From Candidatus Wallbacteria bacterium (GTDB lineage Bacteria > Muiribacteriota > JAQTZZ01): a stretch of 14,782 bases of DNA. This document shows, in pieces, positions 1 to 7,651 of the stretch; the first letter of the stretch is position 1, and the number at the start of each line of letters is the position of its first letter. Both the position numbers and the translations under genes were made by a program. The stretch is from contig JAQTRI010000038.1 of NCBI GenBank assembly GCA_028711905.1, positions 1 through 14,782 of the forward strand, read 5' to 3'. A model generated the notes under the pieces. The model saw only the letters and a list, made by a program, of their open reading frames with translations. It did no database searches and had not been told where the DNA came from.

Positions 1-929
1 CCCCGGACACTTATTTCCCCGGTTATGGGTATGCCGAACCCGGCTATGTTTACCGCAAAGGCGAGGAACTGTCCAAGGAAACTCTGTCTGTTTTCTGGAA
101 AAAGATTGAGCGTACTCTGGAAGCCGGCAAAAAATACAATATGCTGATCGAAGTCGGCATGACTGCACAGCTGGGTGGAAGTGCCAGCATCGTGGAACTG
201 GGAACAGTCAATGTCAATGTCGGCGGCAGCATGAAAGAAATGATGCAGATTGAAGTCACAGCCAAGGAAACCGTCAAAACCATCTGCACAGTAAAATTTC
301 AGAAAGATAAAGTCTGGTTCAATCTTTACCGTGCCCAGGAAACCTGGTGGGGAATGAGCCACGCTGATTGGGAACAGATCGGGAAAACTTACACCATCAT
401 GGAAGAAGAAAGCGGTCTGCCTGTAATCGAAACACCTGATCAGCCTTCTCCCAAGTCCCTGATCGACCGCGAGTATTATCCCGGATACGGTTATGGAGAT
501 CCTGATTTCGTGTACCGCCTTGGAGAAGAACTCGATGTGCAGTTGCTCTCCACTTACTGGAAGCGTGTTGAAAAGATCTTTTCCTCAGAAAAAAAGCATA
601 AACTTTTGATTGAAGTCGGTCTGCAGGCACAGCTCGGTGCTAATGCCAGCATTGTCGAGATCGGTACTGTCACTGCCAACATCGGCGGCAACATGAAAGA
701 ACTGATGGAAATCGAAGTTACTTTCAAGGATGAAACAAGAACCATATGTACAGTTAAATTCCAGAACCAGAAAGTCTGGTTTAAACTCTTCCGCGCCAAG
801 AAAGAGCTTCTGGGAGCCACTCATGGCGATTGGGAAGAATGCGGAAAATCCTATGAAATCAAGGAAGAGGAAACCGGTCTCCCGGTCATTGAGACCCCCG
901 GCCAGGTGAGTCCTTACAACATGTACTGA
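1..929 (+). CDS. Tandem-repeat protein of unknown function (5' end outside window)
   Basis: The frame is open from the left window edge (first full codon at base 3) to the TGA at 927-929, so at least 308 residues are coded here and the true start lies upstream. The first in-frame ATG at 129 and the next at 141 are internal, because the repeat pattern continues before them. The protein consists of two copies of a 154-residue unit, each beginning PGYGY, then an acidic/aromatic stretch, a helical segment, a beta-rich core containing IEVG..AQLG..ASIVE, a single Cys in ICTVKFQ, and a closing E.GLPVIETP. No signal peptide or membrane segment is visible in the part present. I do not recognise the family. 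The regular repeats and high charge suggest a structural or binding protein, but function is unknown. A strong terminator follows 21 bases after the stop. Coding confidence is high because both repeats keep the same frame and conservative substitutions. Confidence 0.85.
   Translation, partial: PDTYFPGYGYAEPGYVYRKGEELSKETLSVFWKKIERTLEAGKKYNMLIEVGMTAQLGGSASIVELGTVNVNVGGSMKEMMQIEVTAKETVKTICTVKFQKDKVWFNLYRAQETWWGMSHADWEQIGKTYTIMEEESGLPVIETPDQPSPKSLIDREYYPGYGYGDPDFVYRLGEELDVQLLSTYWKRVEKIFSSEKKHKLLIEVGLQAQLGANASIVEIGTVTANIGGNMKELMEIEVTFKDETRTICTVKFQNQKVWFKLFRAKKELLGATHGDWEECGKSYEIKEEETGLPVIETPGQVSPYNMY
6..926 (+). repeat. Two in-frame tandem repeats of 462 bases (154 residues)
   Basis: Copy 1 runs from about 6 and copy 2 from about 468 to the end of the gene. 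PGYGY begins at 18 in copy 1 and at 480 in copy 2, giving a period of 462 bases. The copies differ at many codon positions but keep the protein pattern (GTVNVNVGGSMKE against GTVTANIGGNMKE; ICTVKFQ in both), so this is an old internal duplication under protein-level selection. More copies may lie upstream of the window. Confidence 0.85.
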
Positions 930-950
930 GCCCATTTTAAGTAACGCTTA

Positions 951-980
951 AAAAAAACCGGGGAATCCCCCGGTTTTTTT
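951..980 (+). terminator. Strong intrinsic terminator, probably bidirectional
   Basis: Seven A, then CCGGGG (958-963), a four-base loop AATC, then CCCCGG (968-973) and a run of T from 974. The GC core is 6 bp and the flanking A and T runs extend the pairing to about 13 bp. It lies 21 bases after the stop of the tandem-repeat gene and isolates it from the helicase gene. Confidence 0.9.
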
Positions 981-1038
981 TATCAGCCAGTCATTCCGGT
1001 TAAGAGGTACTGCCTGACTGGCCCCTGTGTTTCAATTA

Positions 1039-1067
1039 TTGCTATTCCCTGTCAGGGCGAGTATGCT
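1039..1067 (+). promoter_or_regulatory. Putative sigma70-type promoter of the helicase gene
   Basis: TTGCTA (1039-1044), a 17-base spacer and TATGCT (1062-1067); each box matches the consensus at 4 of 6 positions. A perfect CCCTG-T-CAGGG palindrome (1047-1057) fills the spacer and could be an operator. Transcription would start near 1074, leaving about 70 bases of leader before the GTG at 1146. Confidence 0.35.
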
Positions 1068-1145
1068 GAACATTCGCAGCAAGTACTGTCTTTTCCAACC
1101 CTCATTCAGATACTTCGCGAAAATCCATCATCAGAGAGGTTAGAT

Positions 1146-2375
1146 GTGTTTCTTTTTTCAGACTTAGATCTTTGTCCACAGATTCAAAAAGCGATTGAAG
1201 CCGCAGGCTACAAGGCGCCTACTCCCATCCAGGAACAGGCGATCCCTCACCTGTTAAAAGGCCGTGATCTTTTAGGCATCGCCCAGACCGGAACAGGAAA
1301 AACCGCGGCTTTTGCTTTACCGATACTCGACTACTTTTATCGCCAGCAGCGGGGAATTTACCGCGGGCTTGTCCGCTGTCTGATTCTAACCCCAACAAGG
1401 GAACTCGCAGCCCAGATCGCCGACAGTTTCGATAAATACGGTCGCAATCAGCGTTTCAGGCTTGCAGTAGTCTTCGGAGGAGTAGGTCAGCACAAGCAGG
1501 TCAATGCACTTTCCAGGGGTGTTGATGTGCTGGTGGCTACTCCAGGGCGCTTGCTGGACCTCATGAACCAGGGATTCATCAAATTGAATGAACTGGAAAT
1601 ATTTGTGCTTGATGAGGCTGACCGCATGCTGGATATGGGATTCATTCATGATGTGCGCAAGGTGATCGACAAACTTCCGGCTAAGAGGCAGTCTCTGCTC
1701 TTCTCAGCCACTATGCCGGGTGACATCGCCAATCTGGCTAAAACCATTCTCATCGAACCGGTGCGGGTTGCTGTAACCCCGCCGGCCACTACTGTAGATA
1801 CAGTTGAGCAGAAGGTCATGTTCGTTGAACGGGAAAAAAAGAGTTATCTGCTTACCACTCTGCTTAGAAACGGCAGCATAACTACAGCTCTGGTTTTCAC
1901 CCGCACAAAGTACGGTGCCGACAAACTTGCCAGGTATCTATATAAGAGCAGCATCAGTGCTGATTCGATCCATGGCAACAAATCGCAGAATGCCAGGGAA
2001 CATGCCCTGCACAGCTTCCGCACCGGAAAAATTCAGGTTTTGGTTGCAACCGACATCGCCGCGCGTGGTATTGATGTGCCTGGGGTCAGTCATGTGATCA
2101 ATTTCGACATTCCAAATGAAGCTGAAAGCTATGTGCATCGCATCGGCCGCACTGCCAGGGCAGGATTGAGCGGCATAGCCATTTCCTTCTGCGATGTCGA
2201 GGAAAAACAGTATCTGCTGGACATCCAGAAACTCACCGGGGTTCCGATCCAGGTGATAGAAGATCATCCGTTTCATTCTGAAGCCGCTGCCAAAGCCATG
2301 CCCGCCAAACCGGTATCCCAGGGCCGTTCTGCCTACAGATCCCATGGGTTCACTCATCAGCGCAGGAGAAGATAG
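1146..2375 (+). CDS. rhlE: DEAD-box ATP-dependent RNA helicase, RhlE type
   Basis: A 409-residue cytoplasmic RNA helicase that uses ATP to unwind short RNA duplexes, likely in ribosome assembly, RNA decay or cold adaptation. All core motifs are present in order: Q motif (GYKAPTPIQ, residues 21-29), motif I AQTGTGKT (46-53), Ia PTREL (83-87), Ib TPGR (132-135), II DEAD (156-159), III SAT (187-189), V ATDIAARGID (301-310) and VI HRIGRTAR (331-338). After the second RecA fold comes a short tail ending in four arginines, typical of RhlE and suited to RNA binding. The start is GTG at 1146, because GAGG at 1136-1139 lies six bases upstream and the ATG at 1144 is out of frame and soon stops. A putative promoter is at 1039-1067. 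Family assignment is sure; the RhlE name rests on length and the short basic tail. Confidence 0.95.
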   Translation: MFLFSDLDLCPQIQKAIEAAGYKAPTPIQEQAIPHLLKGRDLLGIAQTGTGKTAAFALPILDYFYRQQRGIYRGLVRCLILTPTRELAAQIADSFDKYGRNQRFRLAVVFGGVGQHKQVNALSRGVDVLVATPGRLLDLMNQGFIKLNELEIFVLDEADRMLDMGFIHDVRKVIDKLPAKRQSLLFSATMPGDIANLAKTILIEPVRVAVTPPATTVDTVEQKVMFVEREKKSYLLTTLLRNGSITTALVFTRTKYGADKLARYLYKSSISADSIHGNKSQNAREHALHSFRTGKIQVLVATDIAARGIDVPGVSHVINFDIPNEAESYVHRIGRTARAGLSGIAISFCDVEEKQYLLDIQKLTGVPIQVIEDHPFHSEAAAKAMPAKPVSQGRSAYRSHGFTHQRRRR

Positions 2376-2428
2376 TTTCTTGAGAAGATCTCCTTGAGAA
2401 ACTGAACGCCCTTCTATATGCTGATTCT

Positions 2429-4204
2429 ATGAAGCTGCTGCTGGTCACAATCAATTCACGCTACACCCAGAGTTCCCTGTCCCTTCTGTACTTCGCAGGC
2501 ATACTGAAGCAGGAATTCCCGGATACTTCATGGAACATTCACGAATTCCATCTGGGGCTGTCGGCTGAAGAGTGCGCCAGAGACCTCCTGCTTCAAGACC
2601 CGGACCTGGTCTGTTTTTCCGTCTATCTCTGGAACACTGAGTTCAGTTGCAGAATCATCGACTACCTGCATAAAGCCAGGCCTGAACTGTCCATCCTTTG
2701 CGGTGGACCTGAGGTCAGTCATTGCGCAGAGCCATTCATGAAAAGCCATTCAGGAGTCAATCATGTCATACGCGGAGAAGGCGAAGAGCCGTTTCGGCAG
2801 TTTATCAGGGCCTTTAGTTCCAATTCATCCCTGGAAGGCATTCCGGGATTAACTACCCGTGTTGGGAACCGTGTCACCTCATCTCCTGACAGCCCCCCAA
2901 TCGCAAACCTGGGGATAATTCCTTCCCCACTACAGCTTAGTCTGACCGACAAATGCAAAAAATTCATTCATTATGAAAGTAGCAGAGGATGCCCGTTTTC
3001 CTGTTCTTACTGCTTGAGTTCTCTGGAAAAAGGGGTGCGTTACTTTCCCCTTGACCGTGTGCTTCGCGACATGGAGTGCTTTTTCGCATCCCCTCATCAG
3101 ATGCTGCGCTTTGTGGATCGCACCTTTAACCTTGACCCGGCTCATTACCGTCCGATCTGGGAGTTTCTGATCACAAACAGCCCTGATGACAAGCATTATC
3201 AGTTCGAAATCGATGCCGGGATACTTGTTGAGGATGACTTGAACCTGCTTGATCAGTCCAAGCGCGGCCTTTTCCAGTTCGAAATCGGGGTCCAGTCGAT
3301 CAGCACAGATGCTCTGAGGCTGTGCCACAGGCCGGACCGGCTGGAAGAGATTCGTCGCAATATCCGTTCACTTAGGAAAACAGGGCTGTTCCACCTGCAT
3401 CTTGATCTGATTGCGGGTCTGCCTGGGGATGATCCTCAGAGTTTCGCCAGAGCCATTGACTGGGTTGCTGAATGCCTCCCGGATACGATCCAGATCGGCA
3501 GGTTGAAGGTCCTTAACGGTACAGACATGCATGATAAAGCCAGATCCCTGAACCTCAATTTCTCCAGCTATCCTCCATACCAGATTATCAGCGGGGGATG
3601 CTTTTCCTGGCGCGATATCCTGCACTTTGAGGAACTGGGTCGTCTTGCTGAAATCATTTATAACTGCGGCAGATTCGAAGGCTTCATTAAAGGGGTACTT
3701 AAGCACCTAAACCTGTCAGCCTTTCTGGAAAATCTGAGCAACCAGTGGAACGCAGAAGGCCTGCCCTATCATTCACTACCTCTCAACTCGATCTTCTCCG
3801 CACTTGAGCGCTGGGCATGCGGGAACCAGCATTCTGCATGGCTGATCCAGCTCCTGATACATGACTTTCTGGCCGGAGCAGACTTCAAAACCAGTCCTGG
3901 CACAGTGTTTGAAACGCCTGTCAATGAAACAGACATCAGGGATTTTCTGCTTCTTGAAGATTGTGAGCCAATACGCTGCCGGCCGTACGGACGGATCAGG
4001 CTTGTGCGCTATTCGATGGATTTCTCCGACCCTGTTCCTGCAGATAATTGCATGCTCTATATTTATCACGGAAAAGACAAGGCCTTCCTCAGACTTTCTG
4101 CTCAGGATGCCGACTTGATTGCGTCAGGGGAATGCCTGTCCACCGATTCATCTCAGACTTTGAAGCAGTTTGTCAAAAGTGGTATGATCAAGGGGAGGAA
4201 ATAA
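2429..4204 (+). CDS. B12-binding-domain radical SAM protein, DUF4080 type
   Basis: A 591-residue protein with an N-terminal cobalamin-binding-like Rossmann fold (about 1-135, with GGPEVS at 92-97 and GEGEEPF at 116-122), a radical SAM core (about 175-390) and a long C-terminal region of the DUF4080 kind. The [4Fe-4S] motif is C188-x3-C192-x2-C195, which would bind S-adenosylmethionine and generate the 5'-deoxyadenosyl radical. No clear DxHxxG cobalamin-ligand motif is visible, so the corrinoid may bind base-off without a protein histidine, or not at all. The substrate is unknown; members of this class are often methylases. The ATG at 2429 follows the helicase gene by 53 bases with no strong SD, so it may be read through from the helicase promoter. 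Its stop TAA overlaps the ATG of the next small gene (TAATG). Confidence 0.88.
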   Translation: MKLLLVTINSRYTQSSLSLLYFAGILKQEFPDTSWNIHEFHLGLSAEECARDLLLQDPDLVCFSVYLWNTEFSCRIIDYLHKARPELSILCGGPEVSHCAEPFMKSHSGVNHVIRGEGEEPFRQFIRAFSSNSSLEGIPGLTTRVGNRVTSSPDSPPIANLGIIPSPLQLSLTDKCKKFIHYESSRGCPFSCSYCLSSLEKGVRYFPLDRVLRDMECFFASPHQMLRFVDRTFNLDPAHYRPIWEFLITNSPDDKHYQFEIDAGILVEDDLNLLDQSKRGLFQFEIGVQSISTDALRLCHRPDRLEEIRRNIRSLRKTGLFHLHLDLIAGLPGDDPQSFARAIDWVAECLPDTIQIGRLKVLNGTDMHDKARSLNLNFSSYPPYQIISGGCFSWRDILHFEELGRLAEIIYNCGRFEGFIKGVLKHLNLSAFLENLSNQWNAEGLPYHSLPLNSIFSALERWACGNQHSAWLIQLLIHDFLAGADFKTSPGTVFETPVNETDIRDFLLLEDCEPIRCRPYGRIRLVRYSMDFSDPVPADNCMLYIYHGKDKAFLRLSAQDADLIASGECLSTDSSQTLKQFVKSGMIKGRK

Positions 4205-4311
4205 TGAAGGAACTTTTCCGGCTGTATCCGGAAGTGATTTTTCTGGTTTTCTTTGACCTTGTGATTCTGCTGGCCCCCATAATAACTGAGCGGCGACCAA
4301 CTCATTCATGA
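4204..4311 (+). CDS. 35-residue single-span membrane peptide, coupled to both neighbours
   Basis: The ATG at 4204 shares a base with the stop of the B12-radical SAM gene (TAATG), and its TGA at 4309-4311 overlaps the ATG of the next radical SAM gene (ATGA). A very strong SD, GGGGAGG, lies just upstream within 4193-4199. The product starts MKELFRLYPE, has one hydrophobic helix (about residues 10-27) and ends with a charged tail (ITERRPTHS), predicting one membrane span. I do not recognise a family. The SD and the two overlaps argue that it is translated; it may be a membrane anchor or a translational coupler between the two radical SAM genes. The frame is open upstream to 4048, but only the 4204 start has an SD. 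Confidence 0.6.
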   Translation: MKELFRLYPEVIFLVFFDLVILLAPIITERRPTHS

Positions 4312-5225
4312 ATGTCTTTGGACCCGTTTCATCAAGGCGTCTCGGTCGTTCTCTGGGAATCGACCTGCTGCCTCATAAGACCTGCACCTTTGACTGCGTC
4401 TACTGCGAATGCGGGCCTACCACAGTCAAAACCCTTGAGCGCAAGATTTTTGTGCAACCGGATATCATCATCAGCGAGCTTGAAGAATTCCTGAAAACAC
4501 ATCCAGCTCCTGATGCAATAACTTTTTCCGGATCAGGCGAACCCACTCTCTATGGCGCAATCGGCAAACTGGCACAGGCAGTCAAAAAGATGACATCCAC
4601 TAACCTGGTGATGATCACCAACAGTTCGCTGATCAATGTTCCAGAAGTAGCGAATGATCTCATGGGATGCGACATTGTCATGCCCTCGCTTGACGCGGCA
4701 TGTCTGAAAACCTTCAATGACATCAACCGGCCTCATCCTTTGCTCTCGCTTCAAGATATTATCAAGGGCCTTTCTGATTTCTCTCATTCGTTCAAGGGAA
4801 AAATCTGGCTCGAAATTCTTTTTTGCGCCGGAGTCAATGACAGTGAAGCAGAAATCCGTGATTTTCAGAGAATTCTGCGTACCATCCGCTATGACCAGCT
4901 GCACATCAATTCAGTGGACCGGCCTCCGGCTTATGCAGGAGTAAAAGCCCCTTCAGCTGCACGGCTTGAGGAAATCGCCCGTACCCTTGGCGGTACCATT
5001 GTCTGCCGCAGCGCCTCTACCGCGCCAGAGGTAAAGACCCAGATGATTCCCAGAGCGGACAAGATTTTACGCATTCTTAAAAGACGGCCTGAGACCCTGG
5101 AGGGATTGCGCCAGGCCCTGAATGCGCCCACTGTGCAACTGGTCAAACTGCTTGACGAACTGGTGCAGTCCGGACAGATCAGGACTGAGGTCCAGGGGGA
5201 GCATGTGTTTTACAGGATGGTGTGA
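4308..5225 (+). CDS. Radical SAM protein, COG0731 (TYW1-like) family
   Basis: A 305-residue radical SAM enzyme. It starts MNVFGPVSSRRLGRSLGIDL, the signature N-terminus of the COG0731 group, followed by C26-x3-C30-x2-C33 for the [4Fe-4S] cluster and SAM, and GSGEPT (75-80), the glycine-rich SAM-contacting strand. The last 65 residues or so look like a small winged-helix or helical domain (KILRILKRRPETLEGLRQAL), which in this group may bind nucleic acid. The family is related to the wyosine-forming enzyme TYW1, but bacterial members have no settled reaction, so I give no gene name. The start at 4308 has a weak SD and is coupled to the 35-residue membrane peptide by an ATGA overlap. It is the last gene of this plus-strand run; the next gene converges from the right 49 bases later. 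Confidence 0.88.
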   Translation: MNVFGPVSSRRLGRSLGIDLLPHKTCTFDCVYCECGPTTVKTLERKIFVQPDIIISELEEFLKTHPAPDAITFSGSGEPTLYGAIGKLAQAVKKMTSTNLVMITNSSLINVPEVANDLMGCDIVMPSLDAACLKTFNDINRPHPLLSLQDIIKGLSDFSHSFKGKIWLEILFCAGVNDSEAEIRDFQRILRTIRYDQLHINSVDRPPAYAGVKAPSAARLEEIARTLGGTIVCRSASTAPEVKTQMIPRADKILRILKRRPETLEGLRQALNAPTVQLVKLLDELVQSGQIRTEVQGEHVFYRMV

Positions 5226-5274
5226 CGGACAACCACACGGGGTGCCCGAACAATTTACCGTTCACCGGTCACGC

Positions 5275-6024
5275 TTAACCCTTTACCCTCAGATACAATT
5301 CCCTCAACTGCTCCTGACGGCACGGATCCGCCTCCTGCATACGGAAATAAATGGTATCTCCAGTAAACTCCAGCGGCTGGTTATCAGGCGAAAAGCGCAC
5401 GACCGGTTCCTTGTGCCCAGACTGTGTGCAAAGGCTGCGGATCAAGGATTCAAATTCCTTCACTTCCGTATAATTATCTTCCATAACAATGAACTGAAAA
5501 ACCACATTCGGCCCCCATTGGCTCAATTCCCGCCTTCTTTCAAGAAGTGCCCGGATGTTGCCAACCAGAATCCCGAATTCTCCTTTTCTGATCAACCTGT
5601 ATGTCTTCTCAGTTGCTGCATCCATTGAAAGAATCAGGTTTCCCGGATGAGGAAGACGCTTCTGATCGCTGACACGCAGTAACGATTCAATCTTGTCATT
5701 GTCAAAAAGCAGCCCATTGGTATGCAGCACAATGTATTCAGCCACAGGTTTGACTGAGGATTTTTCATAGATATAATCGAGCATGGCACAAAAATCAGGA
5801 TGCAGCAGTGATTCTCCACGGAAAAACGGATTAATGCTTTTGAGTGTTAATTGTTTTTCTGCCAGTTCATCAATGATTCTTCGAAACAATGAAAACTGCA
5901 TGAATGACTTGTCCCTGATCGCATGATTATGCTGCGAACAGAAATCGCAGCTCAAATTGCAGAACGAAGAAAGCTCTAATGAAAGAAAGCAGCGTGAGTA
6001 ATCAATGAAATGATTTTCTTTCAT
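5275..6024 (-). CDS. Radical SAM protein (SPASM-like core, no C-terminal SPASM domain)
   Basis: About 249 residues. Numbered from the ATG at 6024, the cluster motif is C22-x3-C26-x2-C29 (SSFCNLSCDFC), followed by RGESLLHPDF in place of the usual GGEPLLHP and the SMDAATEKTYRLIRKG segment typical of radical SAM/SPASM enzymes. The protein ends soon after the core, without the cysteine-rich SPASM region that binds auxiliary clusters. The ATG at 6024 forms an ATGA overlap with the stop of the upstream glycosyltransferase gene; a TTG at 6033 would add three residues and is less likely. Two in-frame stops lie close together after the gene. Coupling to a glycosyltransferase suggests a role in modifying a surface sugar, lipid or peptide, but the substrate cannot be read from the sequence. 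Confidence 0.83.
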   Translation of the reverse strand: MKENHFIDYSRCFLSLELSSFCNLSCDFCSQHNHAIRDKSFMQFSLFRRIIDELAEKQLTLKSINPFFRGESLLHPDFCAMLDYIYEKSSVKPVAEYIVLHTNGLLFDNDKIESLLRVSDQKRLPHPGNLILSMDAATEKTYRLIRKGEFGILVGNIRALLERRRELSQWGPNVVFQFIVMEDNYTEVKEFESLIRSLCTQSGHKEPVVRFSPDNQPLEFTGDTIYFRMQEADPCRQEQLRELYLRVKG

Positions 6025-7148
6025 ACTGTACAATTCCGTTCAGCACGATTTTCAACCGCCAATAACTCAGGCTTGAAATACTCCCGAAACACGGCGTCTG
6101 AATGATATTTTTCACGCAACAGCAGAATTTTCTCACGCCTTCTGAGATAACACGACTGATCCAGCAATCGGTCCACAGCTTCCGGCAGTTGATCAATATT
6201 CTCTGCGATTTCGCCGCAGCCTCTGATTTCTTCAGGCCAGCCCTCAACGCCCTTTTCCGTGGACGCGAAAGGGAGTCCCGCGGCAAGGGAATCCATGATC
6301 TTGACCCTGCTTCCTGAGCCGAACTCAACGGGAATAACCATGATGTCATCAAAACCGATGTAGTGTTCGAGCTGATCCATGAAGCCGTGGACCATCATCC
6401 TTTCGGACTTTGTGAAATATTTCACAGATTCGTTGCCGATAATACGCATTCCCGGCCAGAGCCGCAATTCAACCTGTGCTTGAAAAATCTTCACCCACTT
6501 CTCAGCACCGTGGCGGGTGGCAAAAAAATCAAAGTTCCCGAAGATTAACAGTTCGCGCTCACCCCTGCGCATGGGAGAAACCGGAAATGAATATGAATGA
6601 GGCAGGAAAACCACTGATGAGTGCCATTGCGCAAGAAGAGTCCTGTCCTTACAGGAAGGAGAGAAGATTACTCCGGCATATTGGGCGTACTTGCGAACAA
6701 ACCGGCTGAAAAGTTCTGCTTCCAGATAATACAGCGGATTTCCTGTGTATGAGGCGCGTTCACAGAGGAGCTTATCCTCCAGATTCTGAAAGTCAGCGCA
6801 GGATTGGACTTTTAAGCCTTTTAGAAGATACAGAAGATGTGAGTGATCGATAAAAACCACATCATAATCACGCTGCACGGATTTTATAAATCTTTCCAAG
6901 GCGCGGGAATGGTATTTCTGAACTGAAAACGGCCAGGGTTTCAAACACGGGATGATTCGGAATCTCCTGCCCAACCCGTTGAAGCAACCACCTTCCCTGC
7001 TGTAATGGATCACATCCACTTCCCCAAGGCGCGTGAAGGAATCCAATAACTGCAGGCTGCGTCTGGCACCACCGCTTTCCAGCCCTGGTTTAAGTGTGGA
7101 AATGAAAAGTGTGCGCATCGTAACGATCGGGATAGTGTTCTGTACCAT
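6021..7148 (-). CDS. Glycosyltransferase, GT4-like (GT-B fold)
   Basis: About 375 residues from the ATG at 7148. The N-terminus (RTLFISTLKPGLESGGARRS) has the glycine-rich acceptor-side loop of GT-B enzymes. The C-terminal half holds GNFDFFATRHGAEKW and then GSGSRVKIMDSLAAGLPF followed by STEKGVEG, the nucleotide-sugar binding block seen in GT4 enzymes (usually G.G.R.K..EA.A.G.P...T..G.EG). It probably moves a sugar from an activated donor to a cell-surface or lipid-linked acceptor; donor and acceptor are unknown. A TTG at 7160 and an ATG at 7118 are alternative starts; I chose 7148 because it is an ATG that keeps the conserved N-terminus. The gene overlaps the downstream radical SAM gene by four bases (ATGA), so the two are probably co-expressed. 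PspC lies 88 bases upstream on the same strand. Confidence 0.85.
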   Translation of the reverse strand: MVQNTIPIVTMRTLFISTLKPGLESGGARRSLQLLDSFTRLGEVDVIHYSREGGCFNGLGRRFRIIPCLKPWPFSVQKYHSRALERFIKSVQRDYDVVFIDHSHLLYLLKGLKVQSCADFQNLEDKLLCERASYTGNPLYYLEAELFSRFVRKYAQYAGVIFSPSCKDRTLLAQWHSSVVFLPHSYSFPVSPMRRGERELLIFGNFDFFATRHGAEKWVKIFQAQVELRLWPGMRIIGNESVKYFTKSERMMVHGFMDQLEHYIGFDDIMVIPVEFGSGSRVKIMDSLAAGLPFASTEKGVEGWPEEIRGCGEIAENIDQLPEAVDRLLDQSCYLRRREKILLLREKYHSDAVFREYFKPELLAVENRAERNCTV

Positions 7149-7236
7149 AAGTTCTTTCAATCGGGTTTCCTGCGCACAAGCCTGTTGGCAGGCCTTCCCC
7201 CTGGAATCAATTAATACGAACTTATGAGACAGACCA

Positions 7237-7476
7237 CTAGTTTTCCAGTTCCCTTTCCTCTATGATTCTTCCGGCGGTATCTTCGTGTTTTCTGGGTTCG
7301 TAAGGCACGATCACCCACAAAAACACATAAGCCAGAATTCCAGTGCCCCCGGCGAATGCCAGGGCTGCCCAGATGCACCTGATGATTACAGGATCGATCT
7401 CCAGATATGCGCCAAGTCCGCCGCAGACTCCGGCTACAACCGCATCGCTCCTGGAGCGGTAAAATCGCTTTTTCAT
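7237..7476 (-). CDS. PspC-domain membrane protein
   Basis: 79 residues: a basic start (MKKRFYRSRSD), the PspC hallmark VAGVCGGLGAYLEIDP (14-29), one long hydrophobic segment (about 33-58) and a charged cytoplasmic tail. PspC domains occur in envelope-stress proteins of the phage-shock system and in many small stand-alone membrane proteins. No pspA or pspB is visible in the window, so I give no gene symbol. The start is firm: GGGAGG (7481-7486) lies four bases upstream of the ATG. Confidence 0.9.
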   Translation of the reverse strand: MKKRFYRSRSDAVVAGVCGGLGAYLEIDPVIIRCIWAALAFAGGTGILAYVFLWVIVPYEPRKHEDTAGRIIEERELEN

Positions 7477-7532
7477 AACGCCTCCCGAATGATTGCGAAC
7501 AGGCTCAATTCAGTTCGCATCCGAATGCCGAC

Positions 7533-7562
7533 ATGATACAGGATTACAGAATTTTTAAGCAA
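7533..7562 (-). promoter_or_regulatory. Possible promoter of the PspC gene
   Basis: On the minus strand TTGCTT (7562-7557), an 18-base spacer and TATCAT (7538-7533). The -10 box matches at 5 of 6 positions and the -35 at 3 of 6. It lies 57 bases upstream of the ATG. It is weak and judged by eye only. Confidence 0.3.
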
Positions 7563-7563
7563 A

Positions 7564-7638
7564 TCAAGGAAGGAGATAAGGTGACACCTTATCTCGACCC
7601 AGGATCAATCCCAACATTTGGAATTTTTCCGTTTTCAT
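7564..7638 (-). CDS. Possible 24-residue micro-ORF after arsC
   Basis: ATG at 7638, stop TGA at 7566-7564, with AAGGGG (7650-7645) six bases upstream, an SD resembling that of arsC itself. It starts 13 bases after the arsC stop. The product begins MKTEKFQMLGLILG and is not recognised. It could be a real small gene or the 5' stub of a further ars-operon gene whose remainder was lost. The palindrome at 7573-7595 lies inside it. Support is only the SD and position. Confidence 0.25.
   Translation of the reverse strand: MKTEKFQMLGLILGRDKVSPYLLP
7573..7595. repeat. Perfect 11+1+11 inverted repeat
   Basis: The arm GAGATAAGGTG (7573-7583), a single central A (7584), and the exact reverse complement of the arm (7585-7595). 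No T run follows on either strand, so it is not a normal intrinsic terminator. Candidates are a DNA-binding site for a dimeric protein, or one copy of a dispersed REP/MITE-like palindrome. Confidence 0.8.
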
Positions 7639-7651
7639 ATTTCGCCCCTTT

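Noticed and set aside
986..1022. GCCAGTCA/TGACTGGC inverted repeat after the terminator
   Set aside because: Eight base pairs around a 21-base loop with no linked gene or motif; nothing further to support a function.
2379..2400. Direct repeat CTTGAGAA after the helicase gene
   Set aside because: Two copies of eight bases only; too short to be called an element.
4048..4203. Upstream extension of the 35-residue peptide frame
   Set aside because: It lies inside the B12-radical SAM gene in another frame and has no SD; the SD and overlap fit the ATG at 4204.
5238..5248. Small hairpin between convergent radical SAM genes as terminator
   Set aside because: Only four base pairs and no T run on either strand.
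5122..5628. 168-codon plus-strand frame
   Set aside because: It overlaps the ends of two well-supported radical SAM genes in other frames and shows no recognisable domain.
7180..7193. GCCTG/CAGGC hairpin between PspC and the glycosyltransferase gene
   Set aside because: Five base pairs without a T run; not enough to call a terminator or attenuator.
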